Shown: positions 1 to 4,761 of the stretch, piece by piece
How the letters are laid out: each line of letters begins with the position of its first letter
Position numbering within the stretch: position 1 is the stretch's first letter
Source of the DNA: Candidatus Omnitrophota bacterium
GTDB lineage: Bacteria > Omnitrophota > 4484-213
Assembly: GCA_003645805.1 (NCBI GenBank)
Contig: QNCL01000039.1
Location: 1-7,230, forward strand
Length of the DNA stretch: 7,230 bases
Direction of reading: 5' to 3'
Translations under genes and position numbers: made by a program
Notes under the pieces: model-generated
Told to the model about the DNA's origin: nothing
Database searches by the model: none
The model's input: the letters and a program-made list of their open reading frames with translations, nothing else

Positions 1-1
1 G

Positions 2-220
2 ATATGTGAGATCTGCGGAAAAAAACCAATAGCAGGCAGAAAGATTGCCCGTCGAGGATTAGCCAAAAAGAAAGGAGGAATAGGAAAGAAAATTACCGGG
101 ATTACCTCGCGCCGCTTTCTTCCCAACCTGCAAAGTGTAAAAGCCATTGTTAATGGCACACACAAAACTATCCGTGTCTGCACTAAGTGTATAAAGGCAG
201 GAAAGGTAAAAAAGGGATAG
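2..220 (+). CDS. rpmB: 50S ribosomal protein L28 (bL28), 5'-truncated
   Basis: The frame is open from the left window edge to a TAG at 218-220 and gives 72 residues; the start codon lies outside the window. Two CxxC pairs are visible (Cys2/Cys5 and Cys60/Cys63 of the visible part), as in zinc-binding forms of L28, where they hold one zinc ion. The block RRFLPNLQ followed by a short strand and RVCTKCIKAGK is the standard L28 core. Between the first CxxC and that core is a basic, glycine-rich stretch (RGLAKKKGG, then GKKITG), which I take to be a long-linker variant. L28 is a structural protein of the large ribosomal subunit and is absent from archaea, so it marks the host as a bacterium. The gene converges on the rnfC-like gene with only 19 bases (221-239) between the stop codons. 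I see no hairpin terminator in that gap. Confidence 0.93.
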   Translation: MCEICGKKPIAGRKIARRGLAKKKGGIGKKITGITSRRFLPNLQSVKAIVNGTHKTIRVCTKCIKAGKVKKG

Positions 221-239
221 ATTAAAATACTCTATTTAG

Positions 240-1523
240 TTATTTTATTAATTCCTTAGTTTTTCTTTTTGCGTTTCGAATTAGGGTAAGTAATCGCCTT
301 TGGGCAGGACAGATATACTCACAGCACCCACACTCTATACATCCATCTATTTCTAACTCCTCTAATCCTTTCCATTCTTCTCTTTCCGCCATAAGTGCAG
401 ATAAACAGGGATTAAGCCCTACCGGACAGACCTCTACACACCTTCCACAATGCAAACAAGGAAATTCTTCCTTAAAACTCTCTTTTTTCTTTGCCCATTT
501 TCCTGCTCTTAAGAATAAGACCCCGTTAGTGGTTTTGCTCACCGGAGTATTCAGGTCTGCCTGGGCTTCTCCCATCATTGGGCCACCAATGATTACCTGC
601 TCAGGCTTTTGCTTGAATCCCTTGCACTCCTTTATCAATTCCTTGAGAAGAGTTCCTATCCTTACTCTTATATTCTCTGGTTGCTCAAGGGCATCACCGC
701 TGAAGGTCACTATTCGTTCATAAAGAGGTTTGCCAAGATAAACTGCCTCATAGATAGCAAATACAGTGGCTACATTACTTACCACCACTCCTACCTCATA
801 AGGAAATCCTTTAAGAGGAACCTCTCTATTCAGAATTGCTCTGACAAGTTGCTTTTCTCCTCCTTGGGGATACTTTGTCCTGAGCAACTTTACTTCTATT
901 CCGACAGGACAGAAATGTGCCAATTTCTCTCCTGCGTTTCTTTTATTATCCTCAATCCCTATATAGCCTTTCTTCACTCCCAGCACCTTCATCACCAACT
1001 TCATGCCTTTAATAATCTCTTCTGTCTTCTCTAACATTAGGCGATGGTCAGCGGTCAGATAGGGTTCACATTCTGCGGCGTTAAGAATAAAGGTATCTAT
1101 CTTTCGGGGAGGAGAAAACTTGATCGCACTGGGAAAACCTGCTCCTCCTAAACCTACAATCCCCGCTTCTTCGATAATTTTCTTTATCTCCTCCTGAGTA
1201 AGATTAGGGGGATCAGCAGAAATAGCAAGATTTTCTTTTTCATCCTTCCCATCAGAGATGATCACTATCTTCTCCAGACTAACCTCTTTTACCTCTCCAG
1301 ATATCGAAGAATGCACATTAGCACTTATCTCTCCCTGCCGCTCGGCTATCTTTGTGCCTGTTCTGACCCTGTCTCCTACCTTTACCAACGGACGGGCAGG
1401 AACGCCAATATGTTGCTTTAAAGGAATGCTAACATAAGAAGGCAAAGCAGGTGTTTTGATAGGCTTTGCCTCGGTTAAATGCTTCTGTTCATCCAGATAA
1501 ACTCCTCCTTTAAATGTCCTCAT
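240..1523 (-). CDS. rnfC: RnfC-like flavin/iron-sulfur electron-transfer protein
   Basis: 427 residues, close to the usual RnfC length. The N-terminal RnfC barrel-sandwich domain is clear: TFKGGV near residue 3, IPLKQHIG at 33-40, then LVKVGDRVRTG. A complex-I 51-kDa/NuoF-like flavin- and nucleotide-binding core follows, with GLGGAGFPSAIKF at 124-136, NAAECEPY at 148-155 and the RnfC hallmark YPQGGEKQL at 218-226. An SLBB-like segment comes next. The C-terminus carries two [4Fe-4S] motifs: Cys356/359/362/366 and Cys395/398/401/405. In Rnf complexes RnfC is the peripheral subunit thought to exchange electrons with NADH. Here no rnfD, G, E, A or B follows, because the next gene downstream is the convergent rpmB. 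The ATG overlaps the end of the NIL-ferredoxin gene by 14 bases, with a GAGG site just upstream, so translation is probably coupled. I infer that it passes electrons to the ferredoxin of the homocysteine system. PduS-type cobalamin reductases share parts of this fold, but the N-terminus favours RnfC. Confidence 0.88.
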   Translation of the reverse strand: MRTFKGGVYLDEQKHLTEAKPIKTPALPSYVSIPLKQHIGVPARPLVKVGDRVRTGTKIAERQGEISANVHSSISGEVKEVSLEKIVIISDGKDEKENLAISADPPNLTQEEIKKIIEEAGIVGLGGAGFPSAIKFSPPRKIDTFILNAAECEPYLTADHRLMLEKTEEIIKGMKLVMKVLGVKKGYIGIEDNKRNAGEKLAHFCPVGIEVKLLRTKYPQGGEKQLVRAILNREVPLKGFPYEVGVVVSNVATVFAIYEAVYLGKPLYERIVTFSGDALEQPENIRVRIGTLLKELIKECKGFKQKPEQVIIGGPMMGEAQADLNTPVSKTTNGVLFLRAGKWAKKKESFKEEFPCLHCGRCVEVCPVGLNPCLSALMAEREEWKGLEELEIDGCIECGCCEYICPAQRRLLTLIRNAKRKTKELIK

Positions 1524-1947
1524 CGCTTTTCCTCTTCTTGTTTACCCTTCTTTCTATCGCTCTCACCGGGCAAAGACTTATACACAACTCGCAAGCAATA
1601 CACCTCTTTTTCTCAAACCTCACTCTCATCTCAGGACGCTCAAGGGTAAGCGCTTGAGTAGGACAAACATCGGTGCAGAGTCCACAATGGGTGCACTCAC
1701 TTTCTCGCCAGAAGATACTTTCATTCAAAGGTCTGACCTTTACTCCTGTCTCCCTCAAATAATCAACACCTGCTTTATAATCCTCCCTCTTCCCTCTTAT
1801 CTCTAAAATCATCACTCCCTCTTCATCGGGAGTAATCCTTGCCTGCAGGATGTTAAAGATAAGATTATAGTCTTTGATAAGTCGATAAACAATTGCTTTG
1901 TCTAACAAGGGTTGAGGAAAGGTAAGCACCACTTTCTTGGATAACAT
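1510..1947 (-). CDS. NIL-domain ferredoxin of the homocysteine (aspartate-semialdehyde sulfuration) system
   Basis: 145 residues. Residues 1-75 match the NIL fold in pattern (VVLTFPQPLLDKAIVYRLIKDY, then a strand-turn-strand and a helix ending at ETGVKV). This small ferredoxin-like domain is also found at the C-terminus of MetN methionine transporters. Residues 80-132 are a bacterial-type 2[4Fe-4S] ferredoxin with Cys85/88/91/95 before Pro and Cys116/119/122/126 before Pro. NIL-ferredoxin proteins such as Methanosarcina acetivorans MA1822 act with a COG1900/DUF39 protein to make homocysteine from aspartate semialdehyde and a reduced sulfur source, presumably supplying electrons. The neighbours here are exactly that pairing: DUF39 ends one base upstream and the rnfC-like gene overlaps its 3' end. 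The ATG at 1947 is supported by an AGGAG six bases upstream. The C-terminus is a basic-acidic tail (RRVNKKRKSDEDI) outside the clusters. Confidence 0.88.
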   Translation of the reverse strand: MLSKKVVLTFPQPLLDKAIVYRLIKDYNLIFNILQARITPDEEGVMILEIRGKREDYKAGVDYLRETGVKVRPLNESIFWRESECTHCGLCTDVCPTQALTLERPEMRVRFEKKRCIACELCISLCPVRAIERRVNKKRKSDEDI

Positions 1948-1948
1948 C

Positions 1949-3094
1949 TCACACTCCTGTTTCTACTGCCTCAGTAAGAAAGAATTTTCCTTGGCTTATC
2001 CATTTCTTTAAGATTTCTGCAATCTCTTTTGCCCGAAAATAACTGGAGAGAGGAACGGCAGGAATTTCTTTACCTCCAAGTCTCACCTTTCCGCTCTTTA
2101 ACTGCTGATAGTTTACCTCCGCAAGCACCTTCTCTTCTCCATACGGATAATCTCTGCTGTAATCTATAACTTGCACATAGATATCCCTATCTCTTATTGT
2201 GGTATACCTCAGCATCTCCTCATCTATAATAGGAATAGGAATACCAATTCCCACCATCAAACTTGCCCCATAACCTAAGAAAGAAAGCCCGCGCAACCAA
2301 TACCTGTCCATCTGTTTGAGGTCTCCTTTTACACTCAAAGTAAGCCCTGGAACCACCGGCACCCCTTTTCTCCTTCTCACCTCTGCCCTGCTTTGAGTAC
2401 CTTTTCCTAAGACATAGCCAATCCCTCCTCCTAAAAATATACGTGTGCCAAGTCCAATAGTGCGACAGAATGGGTCATTAAGCAAAGGGGAGAGTTGACC
2501 TGCGCTGCAGTAGGTAATATTTCCTAAATTTGGCTTGAGCATCCCCATATAGGTATAAATAATCTTGGAGGAAAGGTTTACTGCGGCATTATAGTTCTGA
2601 TAACAATTACGAGGGTTAAGAAGAATGGCATCATTGAAATCTCTTTTTAATCTCACCTTCTGTCTCAATTCTCTGCGCGGATAGCAATCTGTGCCATAAG
2701 CAATTGCCCTCAGTTCTACTTCTTTCCCTGCCACTAAATCCTCAATAAGGTGGCCTCCTCCATAAACAAACCTTCCCGGATGAACCTTGTTCAAAGGATC
2801 TTCCTCAGGAAGTTGAGTTGCTCCTAAATAAAAGTCTGCAGCGGCTAACCCTGCATACGCTTCAATGTTGTTTAACCAAACTCTTTGTATCTTTATCTTT
2901 GGTTTGGGTTGCTTTAGGTTTAAGAATACCCCTGAAGAGCACATAGGAGCAAAGGTTCCGGTGGTCACTACATCTACCTCTTCGGCTGATCTCTTAATCC
3001 CTTTCTGCTCTACAATATCAATAATCTCCTCAGCATTGACCACAACCGCCTTACCTTGCTTTATCTTCTCATTGATTTCCCTAATCGTTTTCAT
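1949..3094 (-). CDS. DUF39/COG1900 homocysteine biosynthesis protein (L-aspartate semialdehyde sulfurtransferase)
   Basis: 381 residues, recognised as DUF39 (COG1900) by the N-terminal pattern INEKIKQGKAVVVNAEE, the TTGTFAPMCSSGVFLN segment at 44-59, the YGGGHLIEDL segment at 111-120 and AYGTDCYPR at 132-140, followed by TYCSAGQLSPL near 195-204 and a Gly-rich IFLGGGIGYVLGKGTQ stretch. Cys52 and Cys137 lie where the family has conserved cysteines discussed as sulfur carriers; Cys164, Cys196 and Cys210 are also present. The family member MA1821 and Desulfovibrio homologues are required for homocysteine synthesis directly from aspartate semialdehyde, bypassing activated-homoserine intermediates. 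No C-terminal CBS pair is seen, unlike some archaeal members. The ATG has AAGGGG seven bases upstream, and the NIL-ferredoxin gene starts one base after the TGA. The third genetic partner known in this pathway, the COG2122 (UPF0280, ApbE-like) protein, is not in the window. Confidence 0.9.
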   Translation of the reverse strand: MKTIREINEKIKQGKAVVVNAEEIIDIVEQKGIKRSAEEVDVVTTGTFAPMCSSGVFLNLKQPKPKIKIQRVWLNNIEAYAGLAAADFYLGATQLPEEDPLNKVHPGRFVYGGGHLIEDLVAGKEVELRAIAYGTDCYPRRELRQKVRLKRDFNDAILLNPRNCYQNYNAAVNLSSKIIYTYMGMLKPNLGNITYCSAGQLSPLLNDPFCRTIGLGTRIFLGGGIGYVLGKGTQSRAEVRRRKGVPVVPGLTLSVKGDLKQMDRYWLRGLSFLGYGASLMVGIGIPIPIIDEEMLRYTTIRDRDIYVQVIDYSRDYPYGEEKVLAEVNYQQLKSGKVRLGGKEIPAVPLSSYFRAKEIAEILKKWISQGKFFLTEAVETGV

Positions 3095-3101
3095 TTATAA
3101 A

Positions 3102-3107
3102 CCCCTT
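3102..3107 (-). promoter_or_regulatory. Ribosome binding site of the DUF39 gene
   Basis: AAGGGG on the minus strand with a seven-base spacer to the ATG at 3094. It overlaps the stop codon (3106-3108) of the frame-corrected galT, an arrangement typical of coupled genes in one operon. Confidence 0.6.
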
Positions 3108-3182
3108 AAGTCCTTAAAAACTCTGCCACCTTCTCGGGCTTGACGATATTTATAAAAATCCCGGAACCCAGTTCATAACCCC
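3106..3182 (-). other. Out-of-frame GalT C-terminal tail (frameshift site at a G4 run)
   Basis: From the GGGG run at 3179-3182 the -1 frame encodes 24 residues, GYELGSGIFIN followed by IVKPEKVAEFLRT, before a TAA at 3106-3108. This matches the usual end of GalT proteins: a GSGIYIN-like strand, then a Pro-Glu turn and a final helix ending in FLR. The read frame instead stops at 3150 after eight unrelated residues. A single missing G, real or from a homopolymer sequencing error, accounts for both observations. Confidence 0.78.
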
Positions 3183-4046
3183 AATGGGAGTTAACCGAGG
3201 GAGAATTTGAAGAAACCAGTGTTTCGCCTCTGGAGAAGGAGTATGAGAAAGATAGCTGTGGATGATATAGTTATAATCAGGGTTATCCAATCTATCATAA
3301 AGTTTGAATAGAATTTGAGGGAGCACCTCCGAGAGTTCCTCAACCTCTTCGGGCAGAATATCTGCAAAGCAGGGGTAGTGCCGTTTAGGAAATATCCAGA
3401 TTTCAAAAGGGCTCTGAGACGCATAGGGAGCAAAGACTATAAACCTATCCTTTTCTAAGATAATCCTTTCTCCCTTCTCTTTTTCCTGAGAGAGGAGTTG
3501 GCAATAAAGACACTTTTTTTCTTTCTCCCAATGACTTAAGGCAATCCGCTCCTGATTCTCGAATTTCTGGGAAAGCACAGGGGTAGCGATCAATTGAGAG
3601 TGCGGATGGATCTTGGATGCTCCTGTGCTCCTGCCATGATTACGAAAAATGGTGATCTGCTTGATCTCTTCTTTTTTCTGCGCTGATAGAAACCTGTTCT
3701 GATAAGCAAGGATTACCTCCTTCATCTCCTCAGCAGACAAGGTAGCAATAGTCTTGTGATGAAAAGGGGTCTCAATAATCACCTCATGCAGATCCTGAGC
3801 AGGGAACTTGTTGGGCACTACTCGAACTCTCCACTCAGGAGTATCAGGCAAACTACCTTCTTCCCGAAAAGCAAATACTTCAGGAGGAGTCATCTTTTCA
3901 TTTCCCGGGCAAAAAGGGCAATTTTCTACCCTCTCTTGGAGAGAAATAAATGTTTTTTCCTTTTGAAAATCCTCAGGCCTTTTTGCTCGCTCTGTAGCAA
4001 TGATTACCCACTCATTAGTAAGTATATTCTTTCTTAACTCTGGCAT
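3150..4046 (-). CDS. galT: Galactose-1-phosphate uridylyltransferase (GalT), apparently frameshifted at its C-terminus
   Basis: 298 residues as read. GalT moves UMP between UDP-glucose and galactose-1-phosphate in the Leloir pathway. The HIT-superfamily active site is GASKIHPHSQ at 142-151. By analogy with E. coli GalT, His149 would be the uridylylated nucleophile, and Cys43, Cys46 (CPFCPG), His96 and His147 the metal ligands. A second CxxC lies at 179/182. RNHGRSTGASK and HWFLQILPRLT are also family-typical. The frame ends with an atypical MNWVPGFL. The expected ending (YELGSGIFIN, then a helix to a stop at 3106) lies in the -1 frame, entered at a GGGG run (3179-3182). One extra G would give about 313 residues. 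The ATG has AAGGAG five bases upstream and a perfect-consensus promoter further up. It is the first gene of the operon leading into DUF39. Related HPH-motif enzymes, such as ADP-glucose phosphorylases, cannot be fully excluded by eye. Confidence 0.87.
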   Translation of the reverse strand: MPELRKNILTNEWVIIATERAKRPEDFQKEKTFISLQERVENCPFCPGNEKMTPPEVFAFREEGSLPDTPEWRVRVVPNKFPAQDLHEVIIETPFHHKTIATLSAEEMKEVILAYQNRFLSAQKKEEIKQITIFRNHGRSTGASKIHPHSQLIATPVLSQKFENQERIALSHWEKEKKCLYCQLLSQEKEKGERIILEKDRFIVFAPYASQSPFEIWIFPKRHYPCFADILPEEVEELSEVLPQILFKLYDRLDNPDYNYIIHSYLSHTPSPEAKHWFLQILPRLTPIGVMNWVPGFL

Positions 4047-4070
4047 CTCTTCTCCTTTTCCTTATATATC

Positions 4071-4082
4071 GCAAAATTTTGC
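4071..4082. repeat. 12-bp palindrome in the galT leader
   Basis: GCAAAATTTTGC is a perfect palindrome about 15 bases downstream of the predicted galT transcription start and 13 bases upstream of the Shine-Dalgarno site. Its position would suit an operator, but the AT-rich core means chance is a real alternative. Confidence 0.35.
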
Positions 4083-4104
4083 TTTTTAACTCTAACTGCA
4101 GAAG

Positions 4105-4133
4105 ATTATATCTCTATTTCCTCTACTTGTCAA
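4105..4133 (-). promoter_or_regulatory. Consensus sigma70-type promoter of the galT-DUF39-NILFer-rnfC operon
   Basis: On the minus strand, TTGACA (4133-4128) and TATAAT (4110-4105) are separated by exactly 17 bases, so both hexamers match the housekeeping consensus perfectly. Transcription should start near 4098 and leave a leader of about 50 bases before the galT ATG. No other promoter-like stretch stands out within the operon, so the four genes probably share this one. Confidence 0.85.
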
Positions 4134-4152
4134 ACCTTATGTGTCTTTAACC

Positions 4153-4175
4153 ATTTCCACCCCTGGGGTGGAAAT
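4153..4175. promoter_or_regulatory. Perfect 23-bp palindrome between divergent promoters, probable operator
   Basis: The arms ATTTCCACCCC and GGGGTGGAAAT are perfect 11-bp inverted repeats around a single T at 4164. The palindrome lies 19 bases beyond the -35 of the galT promoter and 14 bases before the -35 of the lipoprotein promoter, where a dimeric regulator could act on both. It is not followed by a T-run on either strand, so it is a poor terminator. It does not match CIRCE or any other operator consensus I know. Confidence 0.6.
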
Positions 4176-4189
4176 CGGTGGGGAAAATC

Positions 4190-4219
4190 TTGACAACAGA
4201 GGGGAGTTTGTGCTATAAC
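4190..4219 (+). promoter_or_regulatory. Extended -10 sigma70-type promoter of the lipoprotein gene
   Basis: TTGACA (4190-4195), an 18-base spacer, then TATAAC (4214-4219) preceded by TG at 4211-4212, giving an extended -10 element. Transcription would start near 4226, leaving a leader of about 83 bases. The promoter diverges from the galT promoter; the two -35 elements are 56 bases apart. Confidence 0.8.
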
Positions 4220-4225
4220 TTTGGG

Positions 4226-4308
4226 AAATTCCTGATTTTGTGCTTAAGGAATAAGAGGTTTTGTTTCTCGGTAAAGAGAACAAAAGAGTTGTAAATAGGG
4301 AGGAAGAG
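4226..4308 (+). promoter_or_regulatory. Possibly structured 5' leader of the lipoprotein mRNA
   Basis: Two potential hairpins lie in the leader. The first pairs ATTCCT (4228-4233) with AGGAAT (4247-4252) across a 13-base loop. The second pairs the strand 4259-4269 with 4276-4285 across the loop GGTAAA, giving about ten pairs with one bulged T at 4264, and ends eleven bases before the Shine-Dalgarno site. Both are AT-rich and of modest strength, and I recognise no riboswitch family. Confidence 0.3.
4297..4303 (+). promoter_or_regulatory. Ribosome binding site that sets the lipoprotein start
   Basis: AGGGAGG with a five-base spacer to the ATG at 4309. This fixes the start at the residue that opens a classical lipoprotein signal peptide, rather than at the in-frame TTG at 4261. 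Confidence 0.8.
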
Positions 4309-4743
4309 ATGAAGAAAAAGATAGGTGGATTAGTTCTTTTATTCGCTATCTGCTTGAGCGGATGTGCAGGGGTAGAGAAGTTTAGAAAAGAGAAGGGGAA
4401 ACCAGAACTTTCTTCTCCCACCCAAGCATCCACTCCTTTAGGAGCCCCAATCTCTATCTTAGTAAAAGTCAAAGTCTCGGATTACCGCACTCTGAATACC
4501 TTTAAAAAGAAACTTTCAGAGATAAGAGGGGTAAGAAATATCTATCAAAAAAGATTCTCTGTCGCTGAAGACTCCGAGTTAGAGGTAAGATATATAGGTT
4601 CCACAGAAAAATTTGCGGATGAAATAATAAACCACATCCATCTTCCTCATCTTAACTTAGAAATAACCGGATTTGATCAAACAAGTATTACTTTGAATAT
4701 AACCCCTTTACCCACCACTCCCTTTGAGGAAGAAGGATATTAA
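4309..4743 (+). CDS. Small predicted lipoprotein of unknown function
   Basis: 144 residues from the ATG at 4309, chosen for its AGGGAGG site and because MKKK followed by a hydrophobic stretch and LSGC (16-19) is a textbook lipoprotein signal; Cys19 would be lipidated. Residues 20-45 are a charged then Ser/Thr/Pro-rich linker (KPELSSPTQASTP). Residues 48-134 look like one compact alpha/beta domain: strand ISILVKVKV, helix YRTLNTFKKKLSEI, GVRNIYQKRFS, strand ELEVRYIG, helix TEKFADEIINHI, then strands LNLEITGF and SITLNIT. The order resembles a ferredoxin-like or FlgT/LpoB-type envelope module, but I do not recognise the family. It is transcribed from its own promoter, divergent from galT, and converges on the PGK-GPI gene with 18 bases between stop codons and no visible hairpin terminator. 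It is likely an envelope-anchored periplasmic protein. Confidence 0.8.
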   Translation: MKKKIGGLVLLFAICLSGCAGVEKFRKEKGKPELSSPTQASTPLGAPISILVKVKVSDYRTLNTFKKKLSEIRGVRNIYQKRFSVAEDSELEVRYIGSTEKFADEIINHIHLPHLNLEITGFDQTSITLNITPLPTTPFEEEGY

Positions 4744-4761
4744 AATTCCTCTTTTTAGCAA

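Noticed and set aside
221..239. Bidirectional terminator between rpmB and rnfC
   Set aside because: The 19-base gap is AT-rich but holds no inverted repeat. The same is true of 4744-4761 between the lipoprotein and the fusion gene.
609..1034. 141-codon plus-strand open frame opposite rnfC
   Set aside because: It lies wholly inside a well-supported gene on the other strand, has no recognisable domain and reads as an antisense shadow rich in Leu, Ser, Tyr and Cys. The shorter plus-strand frames opposite DUF39, galT and the fusion gene are of the same kind.
240..1523. PduS cobalamin reductase or NqrA instead of RnfC
   Set aside because: The N-terminal TFKGGV and IPLKQHIG motifs, YPQGGEKQL and the spacing of both C-terminal Cys clusters fit RnfC, and no propanediol or cobalamin genes are nearby.
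3150..3190. Programmed -1 frameshifting in galT
   Set aside because: The GGGG run is a possible slip site, but there is no canonical slippery heptamer and I saw no strong stem-loop just downstream. A one-base indel or sequencing error is simpler.
4153..4175. The palindrome as an intrinsic terminator
   Set aside because: The arms are separated by only one base, so an RNA hairpin would lose central pairs, and no T-run follows on either strand. No gene ends next to it.
4261..4308. In-frame TTG at 4261 as an upstream start for the lipoprotein (16 extra residues)
   Set aside because: It would place charged residues before the signal peptide, lies inside a potential hairpin and lacks a good ribosome binding site. 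The ATG at 4309 has a strong one and opens a classical lipoprotein signal.
4137..4472. 111-codon minus-strand open frame across the intergenic region and the lipoprotein gene
   Set aside because: It covers both promoters and the palindrome and overlaps a well-supported gene antisense. Its translation is low-complexity Ser/Phe/Pro-rich without any motif.
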